A stretch of 64,000 nucleotides of DNA from positions 1 through 64,000 of the forward strand of contig JAURVB010003415.1 of the NCBI GenBank assembly GCA_033002965.1, in the 5' to 3' direction. How positions within the stretch are numbered: the first letter of the stretch is position 1; every line of letters starts with the position of its first letter. Positions 50,701 through 61,112 of the stretch are shown in pieces. The stretch comes from Piper betle (taxonomy: Eukaryota > Streptophyta > Magnoliopsida > Piperales > Piperaceae). The position numbers were made by a program, and so were the translations under genes. Below the pieces are notes generated by a model. The model made no database searches and was not told the DNA's origin. It worked only from the letters and a program-made list of their open reading frames with translations.

Positions 50701-51058
50701 CCTTGCCTAGAAAACACAACATGAACCGAGGGTTACCCAAGAATCAAACTCAAACCCCAATAAAAGAGAAAGTTTGGAGCACAAATATTAAATAAAATAA
50801 TTGATTAACATGCACAATGGAAGTAATAATTTTGTATTAGGCAAAAGTTAAATTTATTAGCAATCGCAAATATTTATAGTGCCCTACTAGAAACATTCCA
50901 AATTATAATTACTGAAATCTCATAAACCTAACCACGTTATACTGTCATGTAATATAATATCTCAAGTCATATATATAAATAAAAAAAAACAAGAAAAGTC
51001 CACTAATAAAGATAATAGATATGTCCATCCACTGGAGCTCCCTTGGTCCCCACTAAAC

Positions 51059-51645
51059 CTCTTGTCCTAAGTTCACATTTGTGAATACAATTTTGCATAA
51101 GTGATAAAATTACTAAGTCCCTACAACCAAAATGAACAATATAAACAACAAAATAGAATATAAGAGTTTACGTCTAACCCATGTTCTAGTAGAGTGGCCA
51201 CTTTGCGAAAGAGTATTTAACCATGTATAACCATAAGCGTTACCCTTACCTAAAGGAGACAATAGACTTAGGTCCTCACCCAGACTTCGATCTTAGAGTA
51301 CATATTGGGCTACTTTATATTCCTTGGACATTGTGACCTTTTATTTTTTGTAGTGAGCCTTCCACTATGGTGTAATAAGTCTTACACCACAGTCATATAT
51401 TTTTATTTGGTAGAAGAAACCCAACATTTTTACCTTTAATGCTAATGTTGTGACTACACCATTTACCTGACTAATCAACAACAACTAGTGTTCATCTAAC
51501 ATCATAAAGATTATGCGTACCTCAATCTTTGGATATTATCTTTCCCCTTGACTAGCTCTTAGATAACACCTAAATGACAATAATCGATACACATTATTAA
51601 CAAAAAATAATAATTATTTGCCATGTATGCACTAACACTTAAAAG
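51059..51645. other. Copy 2-specific 590-base segment
   Basis: It interrupts the stretch that in copy 1 reads directly from CCCCACCAAAG to CTTTAACAAG at about 19137. No coding potential and no clear terminal repeats. Confidence 0.55.
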
Positions 51646-52469
51646 CTTTAACAAGTACCTTTTCCATCTTGAGAATAAGTAATTCATTGAGACATATGTC
51701 ACATATTAACTCATTAATAATGCCAAACAATCATAATCAAAATATTAAATATTATTAAATAATTAATTATAGTTTAAATTAATAAATGCCAAAAATTGTA
51801 TGAGGTGGTTGGGCATTCTATCACCTAGTGCTCAGGAACTCTAATTGTCTTTTAAAAGTGATTGAACGCTAGGGTGCTTAGTTTCTTGGTGCTCACACGT
51901 TCTGCCTCTTTCCCCCAAATGTAGTTTCCACACATGTCGTATGCTTGAGTGCTGGCTTTTCTAGCACTCGGTGTAAAACCCTAGCTTTTGGTTAGCGTTT
52001 TACCTACTTATAATTTTGCCCGGTTTGGGTCACTCTAGAGTTGCCTTGACCAAGCTCTAGCCAGATCAGTTTTTAGGACATGAGTATGGTGCCTAGATGG
52101 CCGTATGAACATGTTATAATGGCTGAGTATAACCGACATGCAGATGATAGCTTTAGTTAGTATACAATAGAGCAAGACTTATAAGTGTATGCACGAGGTA
52201 TACAAATGATATTTATGTCTTAGTCAGGGTTTTATGCCTAGATCTAGGCCGTTGGAATGTTTAGTATTCATTTGAGATTTTTAGGGCATCTCATTTACAT
52301 GCATCGCAAGGATTTTGAATCATTGGATTGCCCCTGTGGGTCCAGCTTGATTGAGTCATAGGTTTTCACCCGATTGAGTTCAGATTGTGCCACGTGGCAA
52401 GATCAGAGTCGTCACTTTTAGGACTCAAATTAGTTTGACTTTGAATGGTCTCAATCCAAACTTTTCGTG

Positions 52470-52473
<4 letters not shown>

Positions 52474-52512
<39 letters not shown>
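52474..52512. repeat. (TA)n microsatellite
   Basis: TA run inside the family B LTR, in the same place as the one at 22491. Confidence 0.95.
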
Positions 52513-52514
<2 letters not shown>

Positions 52515-53439
52515 CATATACTCATAGGTGGGTCCCACTAGGCCACTAGTTGTAGGATGTTCAGATCATGCCACATAGCAAGATTAGAGCAGCCCATGTT
52601 AGCCCTAGCTTCACCCAGCTATTTTTTAGAGATTTCCCACAATTATAGATAATTTTCACCGCTAGCGGCGCCGCCACTTTGGCTCACCACCAGCGAGTCT
52701 CTGGCCTTTCCCAGGCTACCAAACTTGCACCGCCATGTCCAACTCATGGCAGGCTTTCAATCCATACCTAGCTTTGGCATTGGTGCGGCCACAATAGCCG
52801 TCGGAGGCGGCACTTTACCTGTAGTTGCCACCATTGCAGCTACTCTTCGAACCATTTTCCCGCTTCGGCAAGGCACCTCCGACTGATCTGACCACCTAAA
52901 CAGCTTTCTTTCCATCGAGATCTTCATTGTGAGACCACCCATACCAACCGTTGTGGCTGCGATCGCCAACTTCGTCATTGCCACACTCGGCGATAGATTC
53001 TATCCCCTTTCTAGCCATTTTCAAGCAAATAGCTGGTTGGACCTTGTCGATAGTCACCGCCAGCACCTCTGCCTTAATGTCCTTTGTCGATTGCAACCAG
53101 TGACAGCCTCTAACACATCACTATCGTCATTTTCTAGTGGTTGGCACTACCTGTCCCGTCGGACTCGTTTGCCTCCATCGCGTCTGCTTGCCTGAGTCCC
53201 TATTCACTCATTTGCGTTCGCCTTCTTGCCCGTGTCTATGTCTGCGTCCACGTTCAACAATCTAACCCAGCCCAAGTTTCCGAGTCCACTAGTTTATTTG
53301 ACCCATACCAAGTTAACTTTACTGACCCGGTTTGGTTCAGTGTGTCAACCAGGTTTAGCTTATTTTTAGCTCATTTTCCACCATTTTCAGTAATTCAAGA
53401 ACTATGCATATTCATATTATTTTGCAGATTCTGATCTTA

Positions 53440-53950
53440 CGAGTGTTTTTATTTATTTATTTATTGATTGATTTATTCATTTACTTAATTAATTATTTAT
53501 TCATTATTGTTTATTTTTTTATATGTTTGTGAGTATATGATGAATGCTTATGTGATTATTTATTATTATTACTGATATATTTAATTATTAATATTAATCT
53601 TATTCATGCTTACTAAAATTTATTTATTTGGTTATTTATTTATCTATTTGTTTGTTGTGTGTATGTTATTAGTTATTTGTATTTAATTATGTATTCTGTA
53701 TTAGATAACTATAATATTATTATTATTCATGATTAATTAAAATTAACTATTTATTTATTTATTTATTTACTGAATGATTATGTATTTATTTATTTAATTA
53801 TTTATAAATTTACTAACACGAGTATATGTTATATTTACTTTATGATGAGTGTTATTAATACTTTATGATTAGAGTATTGTTATTTTCATATATTTATTAT
53901 TTATCTATTTATTCATAAGTGTATTTATTTATTTATTTATTATTTTTTAT
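53440..53950. repeat. TTTA-rich degenerate tract of LTR B
   Basis: About 500 bases dominated by TTTA/TTAT words in the middle of the LTR, before the core block at 54230-54400. Confidence 0.8.
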
Positions 53951-56325
53951 TAGTTATTTCATTAATTATGTCTTGGTTTGCATGTTAGATGTTTAGTTGT
54001 AGGTTTATTTAGCATTGTTTTTTTATTATGTTGTATTGATGATGTGAACACATACCACGAACATCTATCATATAGAAATATCAGTATTTTACTTAGAAGT
54101 GGGTTTCAATGTCAGTATCATATAGAAATGTGCCGATGCACTTGGAGTATGGACCACAGGTCCGTTAGGACTCTTCTCACTTTTTATCGTTATAGTCTAT
54201 TGCACATTTGATTTCTTGTTCACAGGACGTGTTAAGTGGTTATTTTATCAGACCCTACTCAACAAGGAGCATTTAGATGTACTTTACTTCCTTGATTAAT
54301 AACCCTTGAGGATGAGATCCTACAAGTTTGAATTTGAAAATAAGATCCACCGCAAGTTGCCTTCAGGCCTATTATATAAATCTCTTCCCATGCCTATATA
54401 TGATTTTCTCAAGTTTTTTGGTGATAAGTGAGACAAGGGAAAATCGACAACCGTGCTACACGAGCGGGCGTGTGCCATTCGAAGCAGGCTATTGATTGGT
54501 GAGCGGGTCGTTCCATTCAAGAGAGATCCTGACAACTCCACCTTTGAGTTCCTCATACCCAGAGAAGTGTAGAAGATTATGGGTACTGCAATGCAGAGCA
54601 TGTTTATACTTTGTGGCTTCAAAGGGTACTTAAGGCACATGCTTGAGAGTACTCGACCTTTGTGATCAAGGCTAGGAGTGGTATGGAGGATGTAGAGGGC
54701 TAAAGGAAATAGGAAAAGAAATTGATTTTCCAACGTAAGGGATAGTTTTAAAAGTTGTCGAGGCATGAGATGAGTAAGAACGGGATGCTGTCGAGCCAAG
54801 GGTGATGGCTCATAATTAGCGCCTTTATAAGAGATTCTATGAAGAAGTATATGAATGATTTTATTTAATACCTCTGCTTGTTTGACTATTAGTTATTTTT
54901 GTACCAGTAACACTCATTACTGACATTTTTCCTATTATATATATAGGTATTGCGATCCATAGTCGACTTTGATGGGAGGACAAATAAATGCTACACACAC
55001 TTTAGCTCAATGCAATTGTATTCTTTCATACTTTTATTTATATTTGATGAGTTTTCATACATTTAGCAATGTCTTTCATTCTCTTGATGCCAAGCGAGTT
55101 ATTTCCATCTATATTATTGATCAAGTTTTATAGACTAGCAGCTTCAGACATGACTCGACTCAATTGTAACATTTCTAATTCGGTTCTTAGGTGAACCAAA
55201 TTCGAGGTGTCATAGTTTTGATATCAGAGTCATATCTTAGTCGATAGCCATGTGTGTGGAGCTATCCTTAGCCAAGTTGACAGGTATTATTTCCTTGGGT
55301 CTTTTCTTAGGATTTCAAATTGTGTGCTCAATTAGATCTGAGTAGTGTACATTTTAGTGTTAACGGTTAGAGAAGTTATGAGACAGATATGAGATCATGA
55401 TTATAGTAAATGCCAGCATGGATCTCACAGGCATATTATGATAAGCTAAGACACTTGCCCTTTCCTTTTACTCTACTACAAATTCGGATGACTTAGAGTG
55501 TCCACATGTTCAGTTAGCTAAGGTTGAGTTGGATGGTGATCATGAGTACCTAGAACTTTGACAACTTGTCACCACGCTAGTCCTTCCTTTGGACATGGTG
55601 TATATTGTGAGACAGAGTTATAAGAGATGACACCAATAGGGAGCTAGGAGTATGAAGACACCCACATAATTGAGTGAAACATGAGCATGAACCATCAAAC
55701 GCCCTAAATAGATCCATTAGGCATAGTCTGAGGTTTACCTTGGAGAACTTAGACCTTCAAACAGATCCTTGTTGATGGAGGATGTGGTTTTGCCAACAGA
55801 TCCACTTAAGCAGGTAGATGACTTGAGATGGACCACTTTTAGGAGATAATTGTGGATGAAGATAAGTAGCGAAGTGGATCTATAGTCCCATGGATATTTC
55901 ATCCCCCCCTCCTTCTTCTAAAAGTGTATGCATGTCCCAACAGTATTATTAGCCAATCTTCACCAGACAGGACATGAACACACCTAGAATGAGTAAGATT
56001 GCCTTTGAGTACGGATTTAGATGGTTGGTCATATTTCACTCGATCCACCAGGGCCAGACTAATGATTGCTATTGAGATCTAGTCAGCACTTATGGAAGCA
56101 GTCACTCCAAATTTTAGGAGACTAGTGTAGGTTCAGCATTGGTTCAATATTGTACGTGTCACTACTGTGATCCAAACCCCTCTAGATCAGACATGCATGA
56201 TTGGACAACAAGAACGCAGTTGATAGTAGCTACCTTTGGAGAGACAGACATGTGGAGACCAACAGGCCAAAGACAGTAGTAGGTTCACGATGTATATGAT
56301 TAGGATCAGGCTTTAGTACCTAGAT

Positions 56326-56530
56326 AACACAACAGTAGTCCGAGTTGCACAACCACCAACCAAATTGCACAACCACTGTCCAAGTTTCATAACCACCGCC
56401 CGAATAGCACATTCACTCATCCATGATGCACAACCACCGTCCAAGCTACACAACCACCAACCGTGATGCACCACCACCAACCAAATATGCACAACCATTG
56501 TCTGTGATGCACTACCACCATTCGAGTGAG
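56326..56530 (+). repeat. Degenerate 20-base tandem repeat
   Basis: About nine units of the form GCACAACCACCGTCCAAGTT with variation. They lie in the internal region of the family B element and are shared with the minus-strand element near 32695-32825. Confidence 0.75.
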
Positions 56531-56783
56531 CAATTATTGTGAAAGCAAAGGTTACGTAATTACCTCACCCTACATGAGGACAACTACTTGAGGATGTTCT
56601 TAGCCTTGCATAGAGATTGCATGCCACAACATTCAGAGTAGATGAGGGCTAGAGATTGAGGACAAGATATAGCTACGGTAACATCAGTCGGGTAGAGGAA
56701 AGTTAGTTGCACTAGAATTGTTCTGATGTGATGGCAAAAGATCAACTTCACCAGCCATCTTGCATAACATTGACTTGACCTGA

Positions 56784-57995
56784 TGTAAAACCCACGATTC
56801 AAGTCAGGGTTTTATAGTCTGAATCGGTCGGCTCGATCGTTAATTTCGGTCGGGTCAATTTCAAAACACACATACTGAGCCAAGGGCAGTCTTGTGTTAT
56901 GAATAATGAGAGTCATGTGTGCCCAAGTATATGATGATATCACCAGTAAGACAATAGTAAAATGAGTTATTAGAATATATGAGAGCATGCCAGATATTTC
57001 TTAATTTATTTTAATTAAATCGTAGAATTATTTTTAGGCCAAATAACGTATTAGGACACATTATAGGCAGTTTGGGTGGGTTATTAGTTATAGAGCATTT
57101 TATTGATGTGTATTATGTTTTATGGGATTTTTCCTTTTTTTTGGGATTTTTTTAAAAATTATTACGAGTTAGTATTATTTTTGACTCAAGTCAGAGTTGG
57201 GTCAAGTTTTAATTACGAGACGACCATTCATTTTCTTAGACGACCATTTCTTTTTCTAAACAACCATTCGTTTTCTTAAACGACCATTCATTTTTCTCTG
57301 ATATCTATATATTTCACACTTCTGTCATTCAGTCGCCATCATCCTTCTCACCCAACTTCTTCTTCTTTTCTTTCTTCCTTTTTCTCGCAATCCTCACTCG
57401 AGCAAGCCATCGCCATGTGACTAATTATTAAGTATAGAATTTTATTTGATTTAATTATTTAAAATTGAGAACTATTACCACAACATGCTAGGATTGATTA
57501 ATTGTTGTGATAAATGTCTGATTGTGAATGAAATGATGATTTGCATGATTTGATCAATAATTAGTGATCTAATTAAGTAAATTAAATTTAAGCATGCTAA
57601 TTGACTGCAACGTAACTTAGAAAATGTAATAAAATTGGGATGAATTGGATTATATATTTTTATATTGATTGTTTGAATATTGTTAGATGATGATTGCATT
57701 ATATGTGTGAAATTCATGATGAGTTTGATGCATCATTTAGTTAGTGGGTGTTAGCTTCTAGATTTGATGTGCAGGTACGGAGTAGGAGCTTGCCGCCTAG
57801 GCATGTGGAGACGCTTGGAGCTTCTACCAAGTCCGTTTAGGACTTGCCCTGATTTATTGCTCTATTTTATTGTGATTTATTTTCATAGATTGTAGGATGA
57901 GTTGAGTGGTGTTTTATTGGATCCCACATAACCCAGGTCATTTAATCGATCGATCTTTTCGTTTAATAACCGTCGAGGATGAGATCCCTTGAGTC
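56784..57995 (+). mobile_element. LTR A3, 3' truncated
   Basis: It starts TGTAAAACCC at 56784 inside the internal region of the family B element, directly after CTTGACCTGA. That word continues uninterrupted in the minus-strand relative near 32510-32520. It follows LTR A2 up to the core block word GATGAGATCC at about 57977-57990. Then unrelated family C sequence begins, so about half of the LTR is missing. Confidence 0.75.
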
Positions 57996-58396
57996 GTAGT
58001 TGTGGGTGCCTCATCAAAATTCTAGGTCCATATAATTACTTGAAATGTTATATATTTCAATTTTGGAGTTTTGGTTGGCCTCAGTCCACATTCGATCACT
58101 GTGCGCCGAGCGCAACCGGGGTCAAATAATTGGCTCAGTCCGACACAGGGCAACACCCTTAAAATTCTTTGAAAGATTAAATACCTGCCCCTATGCTGAA
58201 AGGGGTGACAGTGCTCAATGGCGCAAGATGGCTCATTATGCACTTGTGATACTGAGAGGGTGAGTTGATGGCAAATATCGGTAACTACTGGCCAAGGGCC
58301 ACGTAGTGCGTGAGCGCATACATGGGATTGTAGCATAGGCTCATAATTACTAAAAGACGTAATTTTCTAGGACTAAAATTCCTACGTTGGGGAGAT
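57996..58396 (+). mobile_element. Family C fragment: LTR piece joined to 3' internal end
   Basis: 57996-58359 repeats sequence found again inside the following LTR (58877-59297, with a 40-base gap). 58360-58396 is a different short stretch ending in a purine-rich run (GGGGAGA) directly before the LTR start. This is what remains when most of an element is deleted between its 5' LTR and its polypurine tract. Confidence 0.55.
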
Positions 58397-58406
58397 TGTA
58401 AAACCC

Positions 58407-58451
<45 letters not shown>

Positions 58452-59636
58452 ATTAGGTTATTTTATTTATAGTTTTGTAAATCTTAGAACGAACCATAAA
58501 TATTATTTAATTAAATTAATTCTTGGGAAAATCAATATTATAAATTATCAATTATGACCTTTAGCATATCAGTACAATGATATTTATGGATGGTTTTAAA
58601 ATAAGTTTTATTTTTTGAATCTTTAGGATTTAACACTCATTCATGTTTACTTAATAATTAGTTTTTTACTTTTCATTATTACACTAATGGTTGTATTTAA
58701 TTTAGTTATGTGTGATTACGTTATTTTGTATAAAATGTAATGTAATGACTTCTTGAATTCTACACATATTTTTCTATATAAAGGAGAATTCTGTTCATGG
58801 TAAATGAGACATCAACTTGAGAGTTTGTGAGCACGTTCAAAGGGAAGACTTTAGAGAATTTTTATTCATATTAGGAGCGTGTGCCGTAGTTGCCAGTGCC
58901 TCATCAAAATTCTAGGTCCATAAAATTACTTGAAATGTTATATAATTTGATTTGGGAGTCTTGGTTGGCCTGAGCCCACATTCGATCACCATGCACCGAG
59001 CGCAACCGAGGTCAAAGAATTGGCTTAGTCTGACACATGGTAGTACCCTTAAAATTTGTTGAAAGATTAAATACTTGCCCCCATGCCAAAAGGGGCAACA
59101 GGGCGCAGTGGCGCAAGACTGCTCATTATGCACTTGTGACACTGAGAGGGTGAGTCAATGGAAAATATTGGTATCAACAGGCCGAGGGCCACGTAGTGTG
59201 TGTGCGCATACATGAGATTGTAGCTAGATGGGTGGCAACCTACCCATCATATTAAGAGCTCAACATAGGCTCATAATTACTAAAAGACGTAATTTAGATG
59301 TTGTAGAATATATTAATTATTTCATGTAATTATATGACTTAGTATTTTTATCACTAATGCGGAATTGCCTCCATAGGTAGGAGCATGGAAGGATGGGTAG
59401 AGTCGAGATAGTTGGAGGACTCTCTTAATGGACTATTTTTTTTCTAGATTGTTTGCATGACAGTGGCATTTCGGTTTGGTTCATGGGCTTAGATTATTCC
59501 GAGCATTTTTATATTAAATTTATTGTTATAGATTTATTTAAAAATTTTATAAATTAATAGAAAATTAATTATGAGACACTTAGTTTCATATAGTAACACT
59601 TAGCTTGTAGCTCGAAACGAGCAGGTCGTTATAGTT
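58397..59636 (+). mobile_element. LTR C, plus orientation
   Basis: It starts TGTAAAACCCTG at 58397 after a polypurine-like tract and ends near AGGTCGTTATA at about 59636. It contains a (TA)n run, a TATA-like TCTATATAAAG at 58773-58783, and the duplicated segment at 58877-59297. A shorter inverted copy lies at 60107-60881. Confidence 0.65.
58410..58449. repeat. (TA)n microsatellite
   Basis: TA run close to the start of LTR C; absent from the inverted copy. Confidence 0.95.
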
Positions 59637-60106
59637 TTTTAGAGCTGTGTTTCCCACGGAACCATCCAAATCAATCCTCACTTTGTTGAAAGTCTAAAAG
59701 TTCACTATCCCAAGGGTAAAATTTTTTTTATATAAGTCTTGACCATTATTTTATAGATTGGGAACAGGTTGTAAGTCGAATGGCAAATTAAAAGGGTACC
59801 TTTAGAGGGAATGTAAGACAACGAGGTATCCTGTAGGTAATATATTTATGAAGACATATCTTTAGCATATTAACAAGTTTCTATTGAGTTAGAGGACATT
59901 CTAGGTTAGGTTAATTATAGCATAACACTGGTATGGGATGGTGTGCCACTTGTGTGTCATGTTAGGTGCACGTGACACTTAGCCAATGAGCGTATATGGG
60001 ACACCTTTACAATCAAAGGTGTTATCTAGGTAGTATGAGTGGTATGGGACACTTGTGTGATATGAATAACAGTGTCATGGGACAGTGTGCTCCACAGGGT
60101 TTTACA
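59637..60106. other. Spacer between inverted LTR C copies
   Basis: Non-coding. Its last part (60040-60096) recurs as a reverse complement at 61053-61110. A second LTR start (CAGGGTTTTACA on the plus strand) sits at about 60094-60104. Confidence 0.5.
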
Positions 60107-60881
60107 ATCCTATAAAGACCTGCCCGTTCCGAGCCACGAGCTAAGTATTACTATATAAAACTAAATGTCTCATAAATTAATTTTCTATTAATTTTAATGA
60201 TTTTAAATAAATTCATAATAATAAATTTAATGTACAAATACTCAGAATAATCTAAGCCCCATGAACTGAATTAAAATCCCACTACCATGCAAACAATCTA
60301 GAGAAGTAATAGTCTAATAATAAAGTTCTCCAGCTGTCCCGACTTTACCCATCCTTCCAAAGACGGACCTGGATAGAAATTTTTAAGGTGCTACCCCGTG
60401 TCGGGACTCCCACATAAGAATATATAATATTTCGAGTAATTATAAGAATCTGGAATTTTTATGAGACACCCGCAACTATGACACATGATCCTAATATGAT
60501 TTGAAATTTCTCTAAAGCCAAATGTCCTCACAAACAATCCAGAGGATGTTTAATTTAACAACAAAACTCTCCTTTTGTAAAAGAATATGTGTGGAATTCA
60601 AGAAGTCACTATATTAAATTTTATAAATATGTGTGAATTTCAAAAAGTCATTGGTGTGATAACCTAAAGTAAAAATGTAATTATTAAGTTCATACGAATG
60701 GTGTTAAATGCTAAAAATATTATAAATATCATTATACCGATATGCTAAATGTCAAAATCGATAATTTATAATATTATTTTTTAAGAATTAATTTAATTAA
60801 ATAATATTTACGATTCGTTCTAAGATTTACAAAACCCTAAATAAAATAACCTAATTATTTTTTTCAGGGTTTTACAATCTC
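60107..60881 (-). mobile_element. LTR C, minus orientation, shortened
   Basis: Reverse complement of LTR C. The plus strand reads TATAAAGACCTGCCC at its left end and CAGGGTTTTACA at its right end. About 460 bases of the plus-orientation copy are missing. Next to it, 60882-60975 carries two copies of the polypurine-tract region, each followed on the minus strand by an LTR start. Confidence 0.6.
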
Positions 60882-61112
60882 CCTAGCTTGGGGATTTTCG
60901 TCCTCAAAAATATAATAAGGAGAAATATCAGGGTTTTACAATCTTCCTAGCTTGAGAATTTTCATCCTCCAATATATAATAAGGTCATGAGGAGAAAAAT
61001 TGGTGTTCTTTTTTCTTGAGTTAAGCATTGCCACCCCATATGCATAGCTAAAGTGGGGCACACTGTCCCATTACACGATTATCCATATCGCATAGGTGTC
61101 CCATACCACCCA

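Larger units (their letters stand above)
51972..56783 (+). mobile_element. Family B LTR element, 5' LTR plus partial internal region
   Basis: The 5' LTR is 51972-55214: it starts TGTAAAACCC, ends GGTGTCATA, and has a TATA-like sequence at 54393-54400. A decayed primer binding site (GATATCAGAGTC, about 55220-55231) follows. The internal sequence matches the minus-strand 9.5-kb element and likewise lacks recognisable gag or pol frames. It is cut at 56783 by an inserted LTR A; the remaining internal part and the 3' LTR are not found downstream. The first 1.08 kb of this LTR is also present at 21981-22903 because the duplication ended inside it. Confidence 0.8.
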
